NCBI RefSeq assembly: GCF_002252665.1
Contig: NZ_NQKZ01000009.1
Coordinates: 55,392-119,391, forward strand
Reading direction: 5' to 3'
Length of the DNA stretch: 64,000 nucleotides
Source: Synechococcus sp. 8F6
GTDB lineage: Bacteria > Cyanobacteriota > Cyanobacteriia > PCC-6307 > Cyanobiaceae
A program made the translations under genes and the position numbers. The notes beneath the pieces were generated by a model. The model was not told where the DNA came from. It saw only the letters and a program-made list of their open reading frames with translations, and did no database searches. Numbering within the stretch: the first letter of the stretch is position 1; each line of letters opens with the position of its first letter. Below, one piece after another: positions 1-10,800 of the stretch.

Positions 1-1161
1 AAGCACTCCCACTTCTACGAGCCCCTGCCCGATAAGTACATCGATTCGGCTTTCCTCGATCGCATCCACGCCTTCAATCCCGGCTGGGAAGTGCAGCCGG
101 TGCGCCATGAGCTGTTCTGCACCGGATATGGCTTTGTGGTGGATTACATCGCGGAGGTGCTCAAGCATCTGCGCACTGAGGACTACACCGGCCTCTATAA
201 AGCCCATTTCGAGATCAGCTCGGAAGTATCAACCCGAGACCAGACGGGCTTTGAGAAGACCTTCTCCGGCCTGATGAAGATCATTCACCCCAACGGCAAG
301 GCCGCGCCTGAGGAGATCGCCGAGCTGCTGGAGTTCGCCATGGAATGCCGCCGTCGGGTGCGGGAGCAGATTCTGCGCATCGACGACACCTTCAAGGCCA
401 ACGACTTCGCCTATCGGCCTCTAGCCGGTGGGGATGCAGTCACGGTGCTGACGCCGGAAGAGCAGCAGTATCCGGCCTTTGCTGGGCTCAGGCCCCTTCA
501 CCCGGAAGCTGCTCCGGCAGCAGTCGATGGCGCTGCTGCCGGGCCCGCTGCCTCACCAGCACAAGCCACAGCGGCCGGCGCTGAGGCCAAACCAGCTGCA
601 TCCTCCGAACCAGCGGGACCTGCCACCGCAGAAAACAGGGATGCATCGCCTACCACCAGAGTTCTGCTGAAGGAACAGCATCTGGTGGTGCCGGAAAATG
701 CCAAGGGCTGGAGCTACCGCCGCCTGTTTGCCGATTACCTGCAGGGCTGCAGCGGCATCATCATCCGCGACCCCTACATCCGCGCCTTCCACCAGGTCCG
801 CAACCTGGTGGAGTTCCTGCGCATGGTCAACGAGATCACCCCCGTGGGCGATGAGGTCACCGTTCACCTGATCACAGGCTCTGATCAAGAGACAATGGAA
901 AAGCAGGTAGAAAACCTAGGCCAGGTGCAGGATTCCTTTGCTGGTACCTGCACACCCTTTAGCTGGGAGATCGATGCAAGCCCCAACTTCCATGCCCGCA
1001 GTATCACCGCAGACAATGGCTGGAAAATAAGCCTCGACCGTGGACTTGACATCTTCCAGTGGTTCGAGTTTTCAGCCTTTAAGGCAGAAGCTGCCGTCCA
1101 GGAAGCACGGATGGTGAAGGGATGCGAGCTGAGTTTTATTCGGCAGTCGGGGACTGAGTAG
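1..1161 (+). CDS. BrxL/Lon-like AAA+ protein, C-terminal part, with MIT_C domain (5' partial)
   Basis: The reading frame is open from base 1, so the gene starts outside the window. The first ~140 codons resemble the lid and post-AAA region of BrxL, the Lon-related AAA+ protein of BREX systems (FLDRIHAFNPGWE, YGFVVDYIAEVLKHLR, SGLMKIIHP). A low-complexity Ala/Pro linker follows at about 470-670. The last ~150 codons match the MIT C-terminal phospholipase-D-like fold known from MITD1 (RDPYIRAFHQVRNL, DNGWKISLDRGLDIF). In ordinary BrxL a Lon-type domain sits at this end, so here it appears to be replaced. MIT_C domains bind lipid or protein partners in eukaryotes; the role here is unknown. The next gene starts 4 bases after the stop and is probably co-transcribed. 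Confident for MIT_C, fairly confident for BrxL-like. Confidence 0.75.
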   Translation, partial: KHSHFYEPLPDKYIDSAFLDRIHAFNPGWEVQPVRHELFCTGYGFVVDYIAEVLKHLRTEDYTGLYKAHFEISSEVSTRDQTGFEKTFSGLMKIIHPNGKAAPEEIAELLEFAMECRRRVREQILRIDDTFKANDFAYRPLAGGDAVTVLTPEEQQYPAFAGLRPLHPEAAPAAVDGAAAGPAASPAQATAAGAEAKPAASSEPAGPATAENRDASPTTRVLLKEQHLVVPENAKGWSYRRLFADYLQGCSGIIIRDPYIRAFHQVRNLVEFLRMVNEITPVGDEVTVHLITGSDQETMEKQVENLGQVQDSFAGTCTPFSWEIDASPNFHARSITADNGWKISLDRGLDIFQWFEFSAFKAEAAVQEARMVKGCELSFIRQSGTE

Positions 1162-1165
1162 CAAG

Positions 1166-2386
1166 ATGAAGCGCTTTTTAAATAGGATTGCACGTTCTAT
1201 CATTACTGCCGCAGATGCAATTGCAAGACTAACCGACGATCAGTCTTCTGATGCGCCTTCGCCAAGAGTTGGCAGCGTTGACGGGATTAGAGATGAACAG
1301 AGCTGTAAAGATAAGGAATCTCTTCCCACGGAAGCCGCAACTCAATCACAGCAAAACTTTGTCCGTTCGGAGCCACCTATATCCACATCTTTTCCAGATC
1401 CCCTCCGTGACGAGGGCTTTGCAGATCAGTCAAAACCGATTACTCTGCCTGATGACACTGCCGCTGAGCCTGAAGTATCACCTGAGGAGAATTTGATCTC
1501 CTTTGCAGATACAACTGATTTATATGAGTCGGATATTGACCTAGATACAAAGTGCACTACAGTCCTTTGCCTTAATGAAATCGATACTAAGGAGAGCCCT
1601 AATCAATCCACTGACGGATTGATTGTTGCCAACTCCTTACCAAATCCTGACCTACAGCTTCCAGCTCACGCCCCGGCCGCTTCACTCGTTGGAGAGAACC
1701 CCCAGGTTGCATCTGCGGGTGAAACAAGAGCAGGGAGTCAGTATTCGGGCTTTGACATATCTTTATCCGATCTGGAGGAGAAATTTGAGTCCACCTGGCA
1801 AGAGGATTCGCAACCTCCTTATGTCTCAACTGTTCAACCGGAATCTGAGCCTCCAGCTCCGGCGCTTTACGAGGAGGCTGTTGAGGGGATTGAGCGTGGT
1901 CAGGCATCGCATGAATTTGATTTAACACTCACTGACCTAGAAGTACGTCAGCAATCCACCTGGTACGACTCTCCAACCGATGCACCCGCAGAAAAGTCGA
2001 CCACTTCGCCCACCAATGTCGAATCTGGTGTCAACGAAGATCACAAATCTAGACTTGATTCCCAGGTAACTTCGTTTTCTCAGCAGGCATCAACTCAAAG
2101 TCCGGGGATCCAGGGTGCGGCGAATCTTCACGAGGCCATTGATAATTACTGGGTATCTCGCAGGATTAAGCTCCGCCCTGACGGCTCAGAAGAACTTCAA
2201 CTGAGGCAGTCAGGAGCTCTCGCCTGGGATCTTCGTTGGGACCCAGAAGATTACATTTGGGCGCTCGATGGTGTGGGCTACTTTGACAATATCTGGAATT
2301 TCGAAGGCTTCTTTGAGTCAATGGTCGGCGAAGCTGAAGATCGTTGCTATGAAGCTCTTCATTGGTCTGAATATCAGGATGAATAA
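1166..2386 (+). CDS. Hypothetical acidic protein with FDxxLxDLE...STW repeats
   Basis: A 406-residue protein I do not recognise. The N-terminus (MKRFLNRIARSIITAADAIARL) could form a basic amphipathic helix. A long acidic, Ser/Thr/Pro-rich and probably disordered middle follows. Two copies of a motif lie about 55 residues apart (FDISLSDLEEKFESTW and FDLTLTDLEVRQQSTW). A compact Trp-rich C-terminus (about residues 325-406) carries YWVSRRIKLRPDGSEEL and WDPEDYIWALDGVGY. It begins 4 bases after the BrxL/MIT_C gene, so the two are likely partners; repeated short linear motifs would suit an adaptor or substrate of that ATPase, which is inference. It is convergent with the UvrD-like gene and leaves only 8 bases between stops. 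Confidence 0.7.
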   Translation: MKRFLNRIARSIITAADAIARLTDDQSSDAPSPRVGSVDGIRDEQSCKDKESLPTEAATQSQQNFVRSEPPISTSFPDPLRDEGFADQSKPITLPDDTAAEPEVSPEENLISFADTTDLYESDIDLDTKCTTVLCLNEIDTKESPNQSTDGLIVANSLPNPDLQLPAHAPAASLVGENPQVASAGETRAGSQYSGFDISLSDLEEKFESTWQEDSQPPYVSTVQPESEPPAPALYEEAVEGIERGQASHEFDLTLTDLEVRQQSTWYDSPTDAPAEKSTTSPTNVESGVNEDHKSRLDSQVTSFSQQASTQSPGIQGAANLHEAIDNYWVSRRIKLRPDGSEELQLRQSGALAWDLRWDPEDYIWALDGVGYFDNIWNFEGFFESMVGEAEDRCYEALHWSEYQDE

Positions 2387-2394
2387 GTCACGGC

Positions 2395-4863
2395 TTAGTC
2401 CAGCTCAAGATCGAATATGTATGCGTCACCAGCGCTTGGAGCCTGCATATAGTTCTCCTCTAGGCGAGTTGGAAGATTGTCTTGCATAGACTCACCATCT
2501 TCGCTGCAGGTGATTGCATCATTGCCAGCTGTCCGCCTGATCTCGCATGCTGTATTTCCAATGTTAGTCCATTCAATCTCACATATGTCGACTTTCTTCT
2601 TGTCGTCGTCAGAGAGAGCTGTGAACTCTTGTCTAAAGATTCTGAATAATTCTGAGATCTTACCTTCTAGGTTTTCCTGCTCTTCGGCTTTTAGCGCATC
2701 TGCCCATGATTTTGCGCATGATGGCCCCAGCTGAAACTTGACAAATCTTGCTGACAATCTGGCGACAAAAAATGCGGGAGACCGATCCGACACTCGGTCT
2801 AGCCTTCCCTCATACAGCGCTTTTGCATCTGGTAGGAACTTGAGGAGCTGGCCATAGTTCGCTTTCTGAAGAGACTGAGATGCGTGATCACCGGTAAATG
2901 ATATAAATAGATCATCGATGGGTCGCGTAAGTGCGACGTAGATGATCCGTCTTTCTTCCTCTGACAGGCTGTCTGCATCATTCTCCATACCTAATGTACC
3001 TTGTTGGCTGGCTGTTGCGTTCAGGTTTGGAATGATTACTCTCGGAAATTCAAGACCCTTTGCCTTAAAGACAGTTAGAATCTTGACCCGAGATCTCGTA
3101 TCGGTTGCTTCTTCTGCAGCGTCAAGTTCTCTTCGGGCAGCAATTGTCCTGAGGAACTGCTGCAGCTTGTCATTTCGTACGTAGTCGAGAAGGCCGTCGA
3201 CAATGGCTGCTTTTGCTTCGCCAGCTTGCTCGTTGACAGAAGAGTCGATGAACCATCTCTTGATCGCGATCTGATCTGAGAGTGTTTCGATGGCTTGTTT
3301 AGCGCTTATGTCCTCTCCGTGTTCTAAGCACTTTTCAAAATAATTGGCTAAAGCCAACAAGCCCTTGCTGCTTCTTCCGTTGTCCTGAAGCATGTCCCCA
3401 TGTATCTCCCTGAGATGGGTCTGTATCGGCTTCACTTCGCCCAGCGCTGTTTGCAGTTGACGCAGAAGATGAATCGCGGTTGCCTTCCGCAGGAAGGTAG
3501 TTGGTCGTATGTAGACCCGTAAAAAGTGATTGCTAAATGCTTCGCTCTCAGCCTTGGTAAGGCCGTGGCCGTTGGATCGCTTGATTTCTAGTTCGGCAAG
3601 ACGTAAGTACGATTCGATTAGGCAGAACTCCGGTCGATAGTAGAAAGGCTTGCTCCCTGGAATGGTGTACGGGATCCCTTTTGAAATTAATTCCTCTTCG
3701 AGGATTGGTGTTTCAGCATATTGACGGATAAGTACCACTGCATTGTCATAATGGCGTTCTTCCGGTCTCGACGAAGATGAATGATATGACTCCTCTATAA
3801 GGTCTACAATCCATTGCGCTTGCTTGCCAATCGATTCAAACCTCTCAACACAAAGCTGACCTGTGAAGCCCTTCGCTGGCATCATTTTCTTTGCAGCTCG
3901 GTTCGTGTTTTGTTCGATAACCTCACGTGCCAGAAGGATTGACCCCGGGGAGCAACGAAAGTTTCTATCTAGAAAGAATGTCTGCCACTGTTTGTCCTCA
4001 AGCTTGTCTCGGATGAATGTCGGCCTTGCGCCTCTCCATTCGTATATTGTCTGGTCGTCGTCTCCGATCGCCATCATATTGTTTGACCGATCATCGAGCT
4101 TCATGAGCATGGTGTTCTGAGCTCTATTCACGTCTTGGTATTCGTCGACAAAAACGTAGTCGTAGCAGTTGGCAAAGTGCTGATAGGCAAACACTTCCGA
4201 AGTAAGGACAATGGTGGACAACTGCATGATGTCCGAGTAGCCGAAGAACTTGCGATTTATCCGCTCGTCGTCATAGGTATCAATCAGGACTTCAAGCCAA
4301 GGTGCATCCTTGAACTGCTTTATGTCAAATATCTGGTGGCATGATGGATCAAGTTGGTCGTACGACCATTTTGTCAGGAGCATGTCATTCTTGAGTTCGT
4401 CGATATATTTGCCAAAATCGTCCCAGCCCAAGTCTCGAGCCTTTGTGAAATCAATATATTCGGTGGGATATCCATTGTGGTTGACCATTTCGCCCTTCAG
4501 CATGCGTCTCCGGGCTTCTGAAAAGCATTTTTCGAGCATGCCGCTGTCGGCTTCAATGCGCGCTGGAAGGCGTTTTCTTTCGTCGCAAAAGCGTACAATT
4601 CTTGACGCCAATTGGCTTAGTGTTAGAGCATGGACTTCTTTGCAGTTTGGTTGCAAAGCGAGCTTGTCCTTCAGTTGACGCTTTGCTTCTCTTCCAAATG
4701 TTGTCGCAAGAATTCGGTCGGGACGATGACCATCCTTGTTGACCAGTTCTCCAATGCGTCTGACGATCGTCGAGGTCTTTCCAGAGCCAGCCACCGCAAA
4801 GACAACTGCTCTGCCTGCTCGGTGGTTGATAATCTCTCGCTGTTGGTCGGTGAGTTTCAGCAT
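2395..4863 (-). CDS. UvrD/Rep-like superfamily I DNA helicase
   Basis: 822 residues with the ordered SF1A motifs: Walker A AVAGSGKT near residue 23-30, VFVDEYQDVN near 240, GDDDQTIYEWRGARP near 270, VFKAKGLEFPRVIIPN near 605 and YVALTRPIDDLFIS near 640. This is an ATP-driven 3'-5' DNA translocase or helicase of the UvrD family. About 170 C-terminal residues have no obvious domain. The ATG start is supported by AAAGG a few bases upstream. It lies 13 bases after the DUF4011 helicase-nuclease on the same strand, so the two probably form an operon with the nuclease gene first, pointing to a joint defence or DNA-processing role. Confidence 0.9.
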   Translation of the reverse strand: MLKLTDQQREIINHRAGRAVVFAVAGSGKTSTIVRRIGELVNKDGHRPDRILATTFGREAKRQLKDKLALQPNCKEVHALTLSQLASRIVRFCDERKRLPARIEADSGMLEKCFSEARRRMLKGEMVNHNGYPTEYIDFTKARDLGWDDFGKYIDELKNDMLLTKWSYDQLDPSCHQIFDIKQFKDAPWLEVLIDTYDDERINRKFFGYSDIMQLSTIVLTSEVFAYQHFANCYDYVFVDEYQDVNRAQNTMLMKLDDRSNNMMAIGDDDQTIYEWRGARPTFIRDKLEDKQWQTFFLDRNFRCSPGSILLAREVIEQNTNRAAKKMMPAKGFTGQLCVERFESIGKQAQWIVDLIEESYHSSSSRPEERHYDNAVVLIRQYAETPILEEELISKGIPYTIPGSKPFYYRPEFCLIESYLRLAELEIKRSNGHGLTKAESEAFSNHFLRVYIRPTTFLRKATAIHLLRQLQTALGEVKPIQTHLREIHGDMLQDNGRSSKGLLALANYFEKCLEHGEDISAKQAIETLSDQIAIKRWFIDSSVNEQAGEAKAAIVDGLLDYVRNDKLQQFLRTIAARRELDAAEEATDTRSRVKILTVFKAKGLEFPRVIIPNLNATASQQGTLGMENDADSLSEEERRIIYVALTRPIDDLFISFTGDHASQSLQKANYGQLLKFLPDAKALYEGRLDRVSDRSPAFFVARLSARFVKFQLGPSCAKSWADALKAEEQENLEGKISELFRIFRQEFTALSDDDKKKVDICEIEWTNIGNTACEIRRTAGNDAITCSEDGESMQDNLPTRLEENYMQAPSAGDAYIFDLELD

Positions 4864-4876
4864 CTGTATTTTTCCT

Positions 4877-7800
4877 TTATGTGAGCTTGTTCAAATGACT
4901 GTTGAGTTTGGTTGTCTCTGATTCAGAATTCTCAAGCCAATCTGTCGACCAGATCCTATAGATCTGCCAGCCCAGCCCTTCAAGAACAGCTTGCCTGTAC
5001 TTGTCACGATCTCTTGCTGAACGCGCTGAGTGGTAGGTGGCTCCATCGCACTCGATTCCTATTAGGTAGGTTTCAGGCTTGTCTGGATGACGGATTGCCA
5101 GATCTATGAAGTAGTTGGCAACGCCAACCTGACAATCGACCTGGTAGCCATGGCGTGTAAGTGCCTCAGCAACAACGATTTCAAATTCACTATCGGGTTC
5201 TCTGCCGCTTTGTCGCCCCGTTTCCAAACTTTGTGATTCCACAAACTTGAGGTATCCCTTCAGGGCATGAACCCCTTGGCTAGAGGATGCAGTGGGCTGG
5301 ATCTGATGCGATTCCATCGAGGTGACCAGCTCGATGCCGTATTTCGCCCGGGTGAAAAGCACATTCAGGCGCCTATGGCCACCATTTTGGTTGATCGGTC
5401 CAAAGCGCATTGCCACGCCACCACCTGGTTCAGCTGGTCCATAGGTAGTTGAGATCACGATCGTGTCGCGCTCATCGCCCTGGACCTTCTCCAGCGATTT
5501 CACAAACAGCCCCTCGCTGCTATCGGTAAGTTCCAGACGCCGGCGCAGCTCATCGTGGTGGATAGAAAGCATTTCTAGTTGTTCAGCAATTTCCTCTGAC
5601 TGTGCCTCGTTCGTCGCCACCACCCCAATGCTGCGTTCTGGATGCTCCTCAAGCTGCTGCAGCACCACATCACACACCTGCTTCACCTCAGGCAGATTCA
5701 CACCTTTGGTGTAACGGGGTGCTTCTACAAGATGGCGGCTGATAGCAAAGTCCCGATCGCAAGATGGGAAAACCACCAGCTCATTATTGTAGAAATGCTT
5801 GTTTGAAAAGGCGATTAAACTGCCGTGCCTTGAGCGGTAGTGCCACTTCAGCCGTCTTACCGGATGGAAGCTCTTGGTACACAGATCCAGGATTGACTCC
5901 TCATCAAGCGCTTCTGTATCAACTTCTTCGTTCTGCTCAGTGTCTTCAGTAGAAGTGGTTCTCTGGAAGAAGGCCGTAGGAGGTAGCTGCTTTGGGTCAC
6001 CCACAACAACACACTGTTTGGCGCGGCTGATTACTCCAAAGGCGCGTTCCGGAGCCATCTGCGACGCCTCATCCACGATCACAAGGTCGAACTGCTCGAT
6101 CGCCTCCCTTGGGACCAGCGATGCCACTGTCGATGGGGACATCATCCAGCAGGGCTTCAGGCCCCGCAGGGCATTACCCGCGTCTTGAAAAAGGTGCCTG
6201 AGGGGTCTATGGCGCTTCTGCTTGACGGCCTCATTGCAGATCAGCCCCATCTCTGTGAATTCGCTGCGTGGCCCGCGGTTGATGCCGTCAGGAAGCTCTT
6301 CAGGAGTGCGATGGATGCGGGCAATCACCTCGGCCCTGTCTAGTTCTCTGACGTGATCCTCCACTCGGTGGAACCGCTCCCGTCGGGCCACCTGGTCTGA
6401 GGCCCTTAGCCCCTGGATCTCCGGCACGTCTTCTGAAATACGGCTCAACTGGCTGCGCACCAGGTTCCAGCGGTAAACCGGTACCCAGAGCTCAACAACT
6501 AAGACACTGCGCATCAACTGATCGACCAGCTGCTGCTCGGCCAGTGATGGCAGCCCTTCCTTGAGCTGATGGATCCGAACCCAGTCGGGAAACGACTCCC
6601 GCATGGCGACCAACTGCTGTAGCCAACCACCTAGTTGCAGATGGCCAAGGGCCTCTACAGCTGGCGCTGGGGCGGCTGGATGCAGTTCTGGGTTGAACTG
6701 TGCTGACCCCAAGAAACGATCTGCCGCTTCCTCTTCGGCGCTCAGCAGCCTGGTCAACTGCTCACCAATGGCTCGTTGCTGAGTGATGTAGTCGGTTGAG
6801 CCAGCAGAGAGGCACTGCTCTTCCATCGCCATGGGCAACAGCAGCTCCTTGAGGCTTGTGATCCAAGCCAGAACGCCGCGCAGCGCCTCTGGCGATGCGT
6901 CAGCAAGGTCTGGTCCTGCTTGCTGCCGGAATTCGGACAATGCCCGCAGCATCTCCTCCTGACGGCGGCGATAAAGCTCCAGTTCGATCGGTGCTTCCTG
7001 TAGCTGGGCAGTGCCCAAATCACGTTGCAGGCCAAAGGCTGAGAACTGGGCGATTAGTTGCCGGAACTGCTCAATCCCACTGTCCAGTGTCTCCAGCAGC
7101 GATCGCAGAGGTAGCCGCTCACTACCTGTTGCGACAAGCTCACTCTCGCCCAAAACACTCTCCATGGCAGGCAGAAGCTGCTGGCTGAGCAGAACGTGCC
7201 GCTGCTCCAGCTCCCCTTTGAGAAGGCTGGTGAGGCAAGCACTGTGGGCTTCTAGGCCCCCGGCATTGGTGAGCTCTTCATTGCGCGCTGCTGCTTCCAA
7301 AACCACCAGCGCCTTTAGGGGCTCACTGCTCAGCAACCCAAGCGCAGCCTCAAATTCTTCTGTGGGGAATTGGGCTTCTCGTTGCCGATAACCGATGACC
7401 TTTTGAAGCCATTGAGACATCCCCTCTGGCTGCTCCACTCCAGCATCTCTGGCCCATACGGCGTAGGGATTGACCCGCTCCAGTTGCTGCAAGTTGGCCT
7501 GGTTCACTGTCAACTCGCGACGGAGGTCGCTTGCGGTTCTGCTGGCAATCGCCAGACCTGACCAAAGCGGCAAGCAAACCAACTCATCGAGATCTGCTGA
7601 CAGGCCACCCTCAAAAAGTCCGATCTGACTTGTTAGCTCATCCGCTGTCAGCGTTCTGGCTTGCTCCAAGAATCCCGCTGTGGTGGAGCTGCTGCCGACA
7701 AACCCCTTCAGCTCGGCAAACTCCTTGACCAGAGCAGTGGCCTGGACAAGATTCACGCCGTTACTGCACCAGCTCCTTACCAGTGCAGCCGGAAAGCTCG

Positions 7801-10800
7801 CCTGCATCTCCAGCACCTCAGCCACACGGCGGAGCGCCTCCGGCTTGCTCGCGGGCTCTACTGCACCCAGTTCAGCGGCCAGCTTGCTGGCTCTCGCGTA
7901 AGAGCGACTGACTAATTTGCGTAGGGGAGACATCGTCTCCAGCTTTGTAGCTGCAGCACGCAGCTCATCGGCTTCGAGATTTTCGCTGACACGTAAGCCC
8001 TCACGAGCAAGGGCCTGTTGCTTTGTCTGCAGTTGCTGTTCCTGCTCCAGTGCAGCCTTGATCACATCTGGGGGAGTTGTCCAGAGATCCGTTACACGCA
8101 ACCGCAAGGCGTCCGGGCTGAGTGCCATCAATCGCCTGAGAACATCGGGCAAGCCTTGAAGTTGCTCGAGCCTCAGCCCCTGGAACTCCAGCGGCAGGGA
8201 TGGGGAGGATAGAGCACCCTCCACTCTCAGCAGCAGTGCCTCAGCTCCCTCGAGCTTGGTCTCCCACTCCTTCGTGGCATCGAGTTGGCCGAGCAGCGAC
8301 TGCATCCCGCCTTCACAGCAATGACGCAGCAGATCAACTGCTTCTTGCAGCTCTGCTAATCCGTTGGCTTGCGCTTCCTGGCCGCGATCCAAGCCCAGGT
8401 GCTGGCGTTCAGCTTTCAGCTGGAGATGGTTTTGGATCAATGTTCTGATGCGCACGCCGCGATTGCCCTGCCACAAAGGCAGCTGGCGCTGCTCAAGAAC
8501 CCACGCCGGCAGAGCGCTCAGGTGGCCAAGCAAAGCATCAAGGGCCACAAGTTCTGCACGGTTTAGGCCCAGAAAGTCGAGGTCACCTGATCCGGTAGAT
8601 GCAATGACCTGGATTCGCTCCAGCCGCTCCGATAACTCACCAAACCTGTCGTTGAGCTGGTCTCGCTCCGCTGCGGAGGCAGGCATCCTCACCTCGCCTA
8701 AAGACCATTGGTTCCACTGCCCTGAAAAGACTGTGAATGCATGCCCATCCGGCAGGGGATCTGGAATGCGGGTGAAAATCTCAGAGAGCTTGGCGGTGCT
8801 CCCCTGCTCTGCTTTCAAGGCAGTGAGCAACCCCTGTGCAACCCCAGCTCCTTCCTGAGAAGCCAACACGGGCAACAGGCCTTCTTGATCACTGGAAAGT
8901 GGCTCTGGTAGCAGGGCTGCGCTGGCAGAAATCTCAAGAGCCCATTGCCTCAGTTCCTGCAGCGTCAGTGCTGCAACCGCCTCGGCAATGCTCGGGTGTT
9001 GGCTCATGGCCACCAGCGCACTGTGCCAATGCTGCGCCTGATCCATTAACTGGTCCCGACTTAATGCATCAGATGGCTTGGCACCTAGGGGCACAAAGGT
9101 CGAGAGGAAGAGTTGCAAATCCGCACGGCTACATAGCCTGGCCAACTGCTCGATGGACTGGGTGATCTGATCAACCTGTTGCCTGGTGTATTGGGTTGCC
9201 TCGTTCAGGACGCAGCGCAGATCTCCCAAAGGCACGTTCGTACCTTGCAGTTGCTGTCGCAGCAGAAGCTCTCGCCAGAAAAGTTCTTGGGGACTCTCCT
9301 CTTCTGGACCATGTCCCGTATTCAGTAACTCACTAAAGGAGTTCAGTTGGCTACGCAGCTGCTGAAAGTCTTCCACCACTGCATCACGACGCGGTGACTG
9401 GGGTTTTGACAAGAGAAGACGCTGAGCAAGCTCGTCATAGACCTCGCGCTTATTGGTCTTGTCAGAAGCGATTCGCAAGCAATAGGGTCTTAAGCCTGCA
9501 TCTGCCAGGCGGGTAAACACCACGTCCAATGCGACTTTCTTTTCAGCAACAAAAAGAACACGCTGGCCCGCGCATAGTGCGTTTGCAATGATATTGGTAA
9601 TCGTCTGGCTTTTACCAGTTCCTGGCGGTCCTTCGATCACCATGGAGCGGCCGCTCATCACATCGGCAATCCCGGAAAATTGACTGGCATCAGCCTGGGT
9701 GATCAGAACAGGGACGCGCTCAGCAATGGCTGGGTGATCAACATGCTGATCCTCCGCTACCACATTTGCCTCAGCGGGCAGCTCCTCTTTTGAAATCTCA
9801 GCGGCCAAGAGCTGTCTAACCAGCACAGATTGCTTAACGACTTCTGGGTCAAGATCTTCATAGAGGCCTAAGCCGCTAAAGTTGAATAGAGCAAGGTTGA
9901 GAAAGTTGCTGACCGCCCAGCCCTCTCTTTCGGATATGGCATCAGCAACCTGAGAGATGTAGGCCTGCAAAGCAAAACCATTTTCATCGAGTACTGGCAA
10001 TGGCAGATTGACAAGAAAATCGCGACGCAAGCGCTCCTTCAGAGTGACGTTGCTGATAGGCACGTCATCTGCAGCGCGGAGATAAAATGTATTTGCTCCT
10101 CCTCGCGTTGCCGCCTTGGACAGCTCAACGGGAAGCAGAATCAGCGGAGCAAAATACTTGCGATCTTTCTCGCTCCATTCCAGGCATCCAAAAGCCAAAT
10201 AGAGAATATTGTTGCCCGTTTCTTCGATCGAACTACGAGCCTGCTTGCGAATCCCTTCTGCCAGGCGTTCGAGACTCGCCTCTAACTGCAGAACACGCAT
10301 CCCATTTTTGACACTCCTTGCGCCGCCTTCTCCAATGGTCAGCTCGTAGGTAGAGGGAATTCCTTGAGCCTCAGCCCATTGAGCCAGGTTCTTTGAGCTT
10401 TTACCACTCTTGGACTTTGGCCCAAATTCCTCTCGAAGCATCGACCGGAGACGATCCTCTGCCTGGACCAGTGCTGGGCTCAATCCCTGATCATTTGCGC
10501 TATCAGCTAGGACCTGCTGGTAAAGAGGATCTTGCTTCCTCGCAATTACAAGTGCCTTTTCAAACTCTTCACCCGCTTCATCTTTCTCGTCATCATCGGG
10601 TGGATCAGACAAGGGAATGATCTGGATTGTCGTGCCATCGCAAAGTGCCGCAAGTACAGCTTGAGGATCGCAGTCGATGAAGCGCAGCAGCCTGGCCGTG
10701 CGTTTGCTGCTGAGGGAGAGATTTAGGAGGTTGTTGCGCGTCGTCAGATCGAGCAACTTATTGCGAAAACCCTCAAGCGTTGGGGCGAGGTATTGGTTGA

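Noticed and set aside
1..2386. A BREX system
   Set aside because: Only a BrxL-like fragment is visible, and its C-terminus differs from BrxL. No BrxX/PglX, BrxZ/PglZ, BrxA, BrxB or BrxC is in the window.
7095..7110. GCGATCGC (HIP1) as an over-represented repeat
   Set aside because: Only a couple of copies are visible (for example near 7100 and 43311), about what chance predicts.
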